Positions 6,699 through 11,844 of a DNA stretch of 11,844 nt are shown piece by piece. A program made the translations under genes and the position numbers. The notes below the pieces were generated by a model, which made no database searches, had not been told where the DNA came from, and worked only from the letters and a program-made list of their open reading frames with translations. This DNA comes from an uncultured Eubacteriales bacterium (GTDB lineage: Bacteria > Bacillota > Clostridia > Lachnospirales > CAG-274): the NCBI GenBank assembly GCA_902497185.1, contig CABVEG010000023.1, forward strand, positions 1-11,844. The letters run 5' to 3'. Within the stretch, counting starts at the first letter, position 1. Each line of letters starts with the position of its first letter.

Positions 6699-9600
6699 AT
6701 GGGATTAAGATATATACTCGGAAAATCATCCACAGGCAAAACTACATTATGCATAAATGAAATAGTGAATACTGACAATATGGTTAAAAGAATTTTTTAT
6801 ATAGTTCCAGAGCAGTTTACTCTGGAATCTGAAAAAAATCTTTTAAGTAAAAAAGAATCCCTTGTAAACATTAATGTTCTGGGATTCAGACATTTTGCTT
6901 ATTATCTTATGTCAAAAATGGGTACTTCAGGAAGAAAAATTTTAGATGATTCAGGAAGAGCCATGCTTATTAAGAAAATTGTGCTGGAACTTAGGAATAA
7001 ACTGGATTTTTATAAAAATTCCGTTGATAAGCAGGGCTTTATTGACAGCCTTGATGAAACCATAGCAGAACTTATGCAATACAATATTTCCGATGAAAGC
7101 CTTTCTCAGCTTATTTTAAAAATTAAAGAAGGTAATTTAAAGGAAAAGCTCAAGGATATTCAGCTTATTTTCAATAAATACAAAGATTATATTAATAAAA
7201 GCTATATTGTATCTGACGGTATTTTGGATATTTTGTACGACCTTATTCCCAACTCCATTGTTAAAGACAGTGAAGTATGGATTGACGGCTTCAAAAGTTT
7301 TACGCCACAGGAAAATAAGGTTATAGGTCAGCTTTTAAAATATTGCAGCAAGGTTAATATTACACTGCCCTTAAATTCGGCAGCTGTTGAATATAAAAAT
7401 ATAAGTGCCTTTGATGAAAATTACGAAGTTAAAAAAACCATTACTTCCATAACATCAATAGCAAAAGAAAACAACATAAGTATTGAAGATGTTACATATC
7501 TAAACAAAAATTATAAAATCTGTAACGAAGAAATTGAGCATTTAAAAGAAAATTACTTTAAATATAAATTCACACCTTATAAAAAAGATGTAAAAAATAT
7601 TGCTGTATATAAATCAACTAATATGTATGATGAAATAGAATACATATGCACTGAAATTAAAAGTCTTGTACAGTATAAAAATTACAGATATAAAGATATT
7701 GCCCTTATTACAGGTGATAGTTCTTACAACGTACCTTTGAGCATTGCACTGAAAAAATATGATATACCTAATTTTCTTGACGGAAGAAAAAGTGTAACAA
7801 GTCACCCTGTTATAACACTTATTACATCGGCTGTGGACATTATTGCTTACGGCTTTGACAATAGTGCAGTTTTCAGATTTTTAAAGACAGGCTATACCGA
7901 CATAGGTTTTGATGAAATTTTTATACTTGAAAATTATACCCTTGCAAACGGTATTAATAAATATAAGTGGGACAAGGAATGGAAATACGGCTTTAAAGAT
8001 GAGAGACACCCAAAAAGACCTAAAAAAGAAACAGTAGAAGGAATCAGAAATAGATTTTTTGAAATATTATCACCTTTAAAAGACAAATTCACAGTCAACA
8101 GAAAGGCAGAGGTAAAGGAAATAACAGAAAGTCTTTTTCAGCTTTTGAATAATATTAATGTTAAGAAAAGACTGGAAAATGAGCTTAACAAAGCAAGGCT
8201 TAATGGTGACAATGTAAAGGCTGTAATTGACGAAGGAGTATGGAATATAGTTATTGACATTGCAAATAAAATGATTGATATTTTAGGTGATGAAAAAGTA
8301 ACATTAAGAGAATATTCAAAAATACTTAAAACAGGTCTTAACACAGCAACTATAGGTGTTGTACCTCCTACACAGGATTATCTCATTGTTGGAAATATGG
8401 AAATCACCAGATTTCCAAATATTAAAGCTATGTTTATAATTGGCGCAAACGAAGGCAATATACCTGTCAGGTTAACTGAAAAAGGAATATTTACAGATGA
8501 TGAAAAGCAGACAATCGAGGACAACAATGTCGAGCTTTCGCCAAGCGTAATACAAAAAATGAATAACGGCAGACTTAGTGTATATATGAACATTACAAAA
8601 GCTGAAGATTATCTTGTTTTAAGCTATCCTACAGGCTCAATACGTGGCAGTGCTCTTTCAAAATCAAGCATTATATCAAGAATTAAAACATTATTTCCTA
8701 AACTTAATGAAAAAACTGTTGACGGTAGCCTGTTTGACACCAATAATATACTTACAGGAAAGGAGGCAGCCTTTGGCAGCCTTATAAAAGCTGTTTCTAC
8801 AAACCTAAATTCGGAGTTTACTAATGAGCTTTACAAATATTTCAGCAATGATGAGGAATACAGTAAAAAGCTAAAAGCAATTAAATATGGAATTATAAGC
8901 CAAATTCCCCAAAATTATATAAGCAAAAAACTTATGGATATACTTTGGCAGGAGGTTTACGGAAAAGGAAGTGTATCTAAACTTGAAAAATTTACTGCCT
9001 GTCCTTTTGCCTTTTATATGAACTATGTATTAAAGGCAGAAGAAAGAGATTTATTTCAACTTAAAAACACTGAAATAGGTACTCTATCCCATAAAATAAT
9101 GGAGGAATTTTCTAAGCATATTAAATCAGAAAATATGGATTGGAGCTGTGCAGACAAAAACTATACTGACAGCTTTATTGACAAACATATTGGTGAATTT
9201 GTAAAGGAACTGGACAGTGATATTTTTGAAAGCAACAGAAATGCCGCAATTCTTGATAAAATTATAAGTTCTGCAAAGTTAAGCCTTTGGGCTAATGTTG
9301 AACAGATTAAAGCAGGTCGCTTTAAACCGGAAAGTTTTGAAATAAGTTTTGGAAGAGCTGATTCTGAAATTCCTGCTATTGAAATAGAGGTAGAGGACAA
9401 CAAAATATTAAAACTAAACGGTGTAATTGACAGAGTTGACAAAATGCTTGCAGATGACGGCAAAGTATATGTTAAGATTGTTGACTATAAAAGTTCATCA
9501 AAAAGCCTGGATATAAATAAGATTTATAACGGACTTCAACTACAGCTTGTACTATATATGAACACTCTTATTACAGATAAAAATACAGAGGCAGGAGGTA

Positions 9601-10058
9601 TGTTTTATTTTAAAGTAAGCGAACCTGAGCTTATTAATGATGGTGATAATAAAAATGAACTTTCTTATGAAGATTTTATATTAAACAGAATGGCTTTAAA
9701 TGGAATGTATGATGAAAGTGTAACTGAAAATTTAGACAGTGCTAAAATTGAGGTTTTGGTACGAAGAAAACCTGTGGAAATTTTAAGGGATATATCCTTA
9801 TCTGACAGCACAGTACTGGATAAAGAAGAAATGAATAATTTACTTGATTATTCAAGGGATATTGTTAAAAATATCGGCAAAGAAATGGCAAAGGGAAATA
9901 TTGAAATAAGCCCTTATCAGTACGGAAACGAAAATTCCTGTAATTTCTGCCCCTATGGTACGGTTTGCGATTTTAAAAACAGTAATGGAGAAAATATGAG
10001 GAATATTGAAAAAAGAGACGAAGAAATTTGGGAGATAATTAATAATAAGGAAAAATAA
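6699..10058 (+). CDS. addB: AddB subunit of the AddAB ATP-dependent helicase-nuclease
   Basis: AddAB processes double-strand DNA ends for RecA-dependent repair in the cytoplasm, the Bacillota counterpart of RecBCD. The 1119-residue length fits clostridial AddB. The N-terminus has a Walker A motif GKSSTGKT (8-15), followed by the helicase-like core that mainly serves in DNA recognition. The C-terminal RecB-type nuclease domain shows His798, Asp911, the Asp929-Tyr-Lys931 triad and Gln947/Gln949. The four iron-sulfur cysteines are present as Cys768 in TACPFAFY and Cys1081, Cys1084, Cys1090 in the terminal CNFCPYGTVC. The nuclease and cluster therefore look intact. The ATG at 6699 follows AAGAGGT (6685-6691). 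The partner addA normally lies directly downstream, but here a convergent surface-enzyme gene follows. Lysine codons are mostly AAA, in line with modest expression. Confidence 0.95.
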   Translation: MGLRYILGKSSTGKTTLCINEIVNTDNMVKRIFYIVPEQFTLESEKNLLSKKESLVNINVLGFRHFAYYLMSKMGTSGRKILDDSGRAMLIKKIVLELRNKLDFYKNSVDKQGFIDSLDETIAELMQYNISDESLSQLILKIKEGNLKEKLKDIQLIFNKYKDYINKSYIVSDGILDILYDLIPNSIVKDSEVWIDGFKSFTPQENKVIGQLLKYCSKVNITLPLNSAAVEYKNISAFDENYEVKKTITSITSIAKENNISIEDVTYLNKNYKICNEEIEHLKENYFKYKFTPYKKDVKNIAVYKSTNMYDEIEYICTEIKSLVQYKNYRYKDIALITGDSSYNVPLSIALKKYDIPNFLDGRKSVTSHPVITLITSAVDIIAYGFDNSAVFRFLKTGYTDIGFDEIFILENYTLANGINKYKWDKEWKYGFKDERHPKRPKKETVEGIRNRFFEILSPLKDKFTVNRKAEVKEITESLFQLLNNINVKKRLENELNKARLNGDNVKAVIDEGVWNIVIDIANKMIDILGDEKVTLREYSKILKTGLNTATIGVVPPTQDYLIVGNMEITRFPNIKAMFIIGANEGNIPVRLTEKGIFTDDEKQTIEDNNVELSPSVIQKMNNGRLSVYMNITKAEDYLVLSYPTGSIRGSALSKSSIISRIKTLFPKLNEKTVDGSLFDTNNILTGKEAAFGSLIKAVSTNLNSEFTNELYKYFSNDEEYSKKLKAIKYGIISQIPQNYISKKLMDILWQEVYGKGSVSKLEKFTACPFAFYMNYVLKAEERDLFQLKNTEIGTLSHKIMEEFSKHIKSENMDWSCADKNYTDSFIDKHIGEFVKELDSDIFESNRNAAILDKIISSAKLSLWANVEQIKAGRFKPESFEISFGRADSEIPAIEIEVEDNKILKLNGVIDRVDKMLADDGKVYVKIVDYKSSSKSLDINKIYNGLQLQLVLYMNTLITDKNTEAGGMFYFKVSEPELINDGDNKNELSYEDFILNRMALNGMYDESVTENLDSAKIEVLVRRKPVEILRDISLSDSTVLDKEEMNNLLDYSRDIVKNIGKEMAKGNIEISPYQYGNENSCNFCPYGTVCDFKNSNGENMRNIEKRDEEIWEIINNKEK

Positions 10059-10084
10059 AAGTATATTTTGTTATAAAGTCAGAT

Positions 10085-10136
10085 AAAAAAATAAAACTGC
10101 TGCAAAATGAATGGAAAGCTATTCATTTTGCAACAG
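10085..10136 (-). terminator. Rho-independent terminator of the SLH-GH18 gene
   Basis: TGCAAAATGAAT (10101-10112) pairs perfectly with ATTCATTTTGCA (10121-10132), and CTG/CAG extends the stem past one mismatch. The loop is 8 bases. On the minus strand the stem is followed by TTTTATTTTTT. On the plus strand no T run follows, so it is primarily the terminator of the minus-strand gene. addB converges on it from the other side. Confidence 0.85.
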
Positions 10137-10150
10137 CTCCTTATGTTATA

Positions 10151-11707
10151 TTATCTGTTTTCTTCTATAGCTGACCAAATATCATTTTGTATTTGCCCTA
10201 TTCTCCACACTGATATTTTGTTTATTCCAAACATTTTAGCAAGTATTATTTTATCACTGATACTTTGATAATTTTCATACCATAAAACCACTTTCTGACC
10301 TTTATCATTTGTGTAAGTGGCTTTTGGATTTCTATATTTTTGTGAATATTCTATTACAGTATCCTTTTGTGCTAATCGTTTTTCTACTGTATCTGTATCA
10401 GGATGAACAGAGTATTCATTGGTAACCTTTCCGTCATTATCTAATATCCAACAGGTTGTTGAAGCAGCACTTATAGCCATTGCTATTTTATTTTTATCAT
10501 TAACCTGCTCACATATAGACTTAATTGCTATGTATACCTGATTGAAAGGTGTTACGGGAGTTGTGGTAAAGCCTGAATTACGTTCCTTTTCATTCATATA
10601 ATTTGCTCCATAATCATGTGCCATTAATATAATCATATCTGAAAGTTCGCCGATTGTACTATAGTCGTATGCATTATAATATTCTCCTGCCATTACAGGG
10701 TGAACGGCAGTATATATAAGCTTGTTATCAGGAAGCTTTTCTCGTAACTCCGCTAAAAACAAATTAAATCCATTTTTCAGTTCTTCACCCTTCATACCTT
10801 CAAAATCTATAGTTACACCATTAAAATCTAATGCAGCATTCGTAATTAGCTCCACAGCTTTTTTTCTGTTATTGTCATTTAATAAAATTGTTTCACAGGC
10901 GTTTTCGCTCCCTTCACCTTTTTGTGATGTATTCATAATAACAGCAAGGTTTTCAGGAATATTTTTACTCCTAAAATAGTTTACAGCATCTTCACTTCCT
11001 TCAGGTATTGCCCAATCATTGTTATTAGAGCTTGTTGTATTTAATAATACTCCATTATCATATTCAAGTCTGCTCCATCCGAATGAAATGCTATCCATAT
11101 TTTGAGCAAGCTCTCTCTGATTCCATGATGAAATAGCATAAAACCCATGTAAATGCTCAATATTTTTATTATATTTATCATAAAATCGGCACATCATAGA
11201 AGCTGTTTCTTCTCTTGATGCAAAGTCAGATGGGGCAAAAAATCCATTACCTTTGCCGCTGATAATTCCAAAGTCGTGTGCTGCTGTTATGTATGAATTG
11301 TTTACATCTCTAAATGGACTGCCATCTGTTTCAATATCATTGAAGCCTAATGATTTTATAAGCATTTCAGCCATTTCCTTTCTTGTAATAAAATCATTTG
11401 CTGAAATATTTAAAGAATCTATAATACCATGTTTATAACCTGCCTCTACATAAGGCTCATACCATACACCTTCTTTTTTGGTAACTTCCCAATTCATCAT
11501 ATTACACAGCATAGTTATAAACTCACTTTTTTTTACATTTTGTCCAAAACCAAATTCATTATTCCCTACACCCTGCATAATCCCTGCATCATAAACCCTG
11601 GTAATATAGCTTTCTGCCCAATGCCCCTTGGGTACATCAGAAAATCCGTACACATTAACAGCCATTATTGGCAGCATAGCTGATAACATCATAATAAACT
11701 TTTTCAT
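10151..11707 (-). CDS. Secreted SLH-domain glycoside hydrolase family 18 protein (YaaH/SleL-like)
   Basis: The 518-residue protein begins with a signal peptide (about 1-21, ending VNVYG before FSDVP). Three SLH repeats follow at roughly 22-74, 76-122 and 128-180, which normally bind secondary cell-wall polymers and hold the protein at the surface. A family-18 TIM-barrel domain fills about 188-518. The catalytic strand reads NGVTIDFE (296-303): Asp301 and the acid Glu303 of the DxE pair are kept, while the first Asp of the chitinase-type signature is Asn296. The later MAHDYG segment and the C-terminal WYENYQS...SVWRIGQ region are typical of the YaaH/SleL branch, whose members cleave N-acetylglucosamine linkages in peptidoglycan. 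A role in cell-wall or cortex turnover is inferred. The ATG follows AAGGAGGG (11713-11720, minus) at 5 bases. The gene stands alone between terminators, with an operator-like palindrome on its promoter. Confidence 0.9.
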   Translation of the reverse strand: MKKFIMMLSAMLPIMAVNVYGFSDVPKGHWAESYITRVYDAGIMQGVGNNEFGFGQNVKKSEFITMLCNMMNWEVTKKEGVWYEPYVEAGYKHGIIDSLNISANDFITRKEMAEMLIKSLGFNDIETDGSPFRDVNNSYITAAHDFGIISGKGNGFFAPSDFASREETASMMCRFYDKYNKNIEHLHGFYAISSWNQRELAQNMDSISFGWSRLEYDNGVLLNTTSSNNNDWAIPEGSEDAVNYFRSKNIPENLAVIMNTSQKGEGSENACETILLNDNNRKKAVELITNAALDFNGVTIDFEGMKGEELKNGFNLFLAELREKLPDNKLIYTAVHPVMAGEYYNAYDYSTIGELSDMIILMAHDYGANYMNEKERNSGFTTTPVTPFNQVYIAIKSICEQVNDKNKIAMAISAASTTCWILDNDGKVTNEYSVHPDTDTVEKRLAQKDTVIEYSQKYRNPKATYTNDKGQKVVLWYENYQSISDKIILAKMFGINKISVWRIGQIQNDIWSAIEENR

Positions 11708-11723
11708 TTTTACCCTCCTTTAC

Positions 11724-11757
11724 ACATTTATATATTACATCTGTAATATATAAATGT
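11724..11757. promoter_or_regulatory. Perfect 34-bp palindrome, probable operator of the SLH-GH18 gene
   Basis: The 16-base arm ACATTTATATATTACA (11724-11739) is followed by a 2-base spacer TC and its exact reverse complement (11742-11757). It covers the -10 box and the whole spacer of the promoter, and overlaps the last three bases of the -35 region. The centre, TTACA-TC-TGTAA, matches the TACA-N2-TGTA core known for BlaI/MecI and CopY-type repressors. Transcription would start inside one arm, so the repeat acts on DNA rather than as an RNA hairpin. Repressor identity is inferred. Confidence 0.75.
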
Positions 11758-11760
11758 CAA
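11732..11760 (-). promoter_or_regulatory. Promoter of the SLH-GH18 gene
   Basis: On the minus strand a perfect -35 TTGACA (11760-11755) is followed after 17 bases by TAATAT (11737-11732), which matches four of six -10 positions. The start would be near 11725, about 18 bases before the ATG. The strong -35 combined with an overlying palindrome is what a repressible promoter looks like. Confidence 0.65.
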
Positions 11761-11764
11761 GTAC

Positions 11765-11790
11765 AAAAAACAGCACCAAAAAGTGCTGTT
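11765..11790 (-). terminator. Rho-independent terminator of an upstream gene outside the window
   Basis: AACAGCAC (11769-11776) pairs with GTGCTGTT (11783-11790) around the loop CAAAAA. Read on the minus strand, the stem runs into TTTTTT. This implies a minus-strand transcript arriving from the right of the window and insulates the SLH-GH18 promoter from it. Confidence 0.8.
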
Positions 11791-11844
11791 CAGACTTTCA
11801 AAAAACTAAACTTTTAAGAAAAATTGAATTTCTTGCGACACCGT
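11791..11844 (-). other. Right-edge stretch, possibly the 3' end of a gene
   Basis: All three minus-strand frames entering from the edge are open briefly and then stop (11806-11808, 11814-11816 and 11798-11800). A terminator on the same strand follows, so this may be the last few codons or the trailer of a minus-strand gene. The stretch is too short to choose a frame or name a product. Confidence 0.2.

Noticed and set aside
8765..8783. Two copies of GGCAGCCTT separated by one base within addB
   Set aside because: It encodes in-frame residues of addB, and a 9-base direct repeat is within chance; no frameshift or element is associated with it.

Overview
The window looks like chromosome of a low-GC, anaerobic member of the Bacillota, most likely class Clostridia. 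The reasons are the AT-rich intergenic DNA, strong AGGAGG-type ribosome binding sites, an AddB-type (rather than RecBCD-type) recombination nuclease, a lepA-hemW pair, and an S-layer-homology (SLH) surface enzyme. No rRNA, tRNA, CRISPR array, insertion sequence or prophage gene is visible. Most of the content is core housekeeping.

Layout. (1) Positions 1-3076: an AT-rich promoter region followed by a tight lepA-hemW operon on the plus strand (elongation factor 4, then the radical-SAM heme chaperone HemW). (2) Positions 3200-5449: a single-gene unit encoding a diverged EF-G paralogue, with its own sigma-A-type promoter and a strong 17-bp terminator hairpin. (3) Positions 5494-6607: two small minus-strand genes for single-pass membrane proteins. 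One has no recognisable family; the other resembles a degenerate FMN-binding (FMN_bind-like) domain. Each has its own regulatory signals. (4) Positions 6638-10058: addB, the AddB subunit of the AddAB helicase-nuclease, on the plus strand. It is divergent from and promoter-overlapping with the small gene before it, and addA does not follow it. (5) Positions 10085-11790: a minus-strand gene for a secreted protein with three SLH repeats and a glycoside hydrolase family 18 domain of the YaaH/SleL type. It is flanked by terminators and driven by a promoter embedded in a perfect 34-bp palindrome.

The genes do not form one pathway. They fall into translation (lepA, EF-G-like), heme/radical-SAM metabolism (hemW), DNA repair (addB) and cell surface (SLH-GH18 and the two small membrane proteins).

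The most interesting signals are three. The first is the palindrome over the SLH-GH18 promoter, whose TACA-N2-TGTA core resembles BlaI/MecI/CopY-type operators. The second is the EF-G paralogue, which lacks the canonical catalytic histidine and the NKxD lysine yet has codon use typical of strong expression. The third is the family-18 enzyme itself, with its SLH anchor and shortened active-site signature. I do not see convincing evidence of a wholly new multi-gene system.
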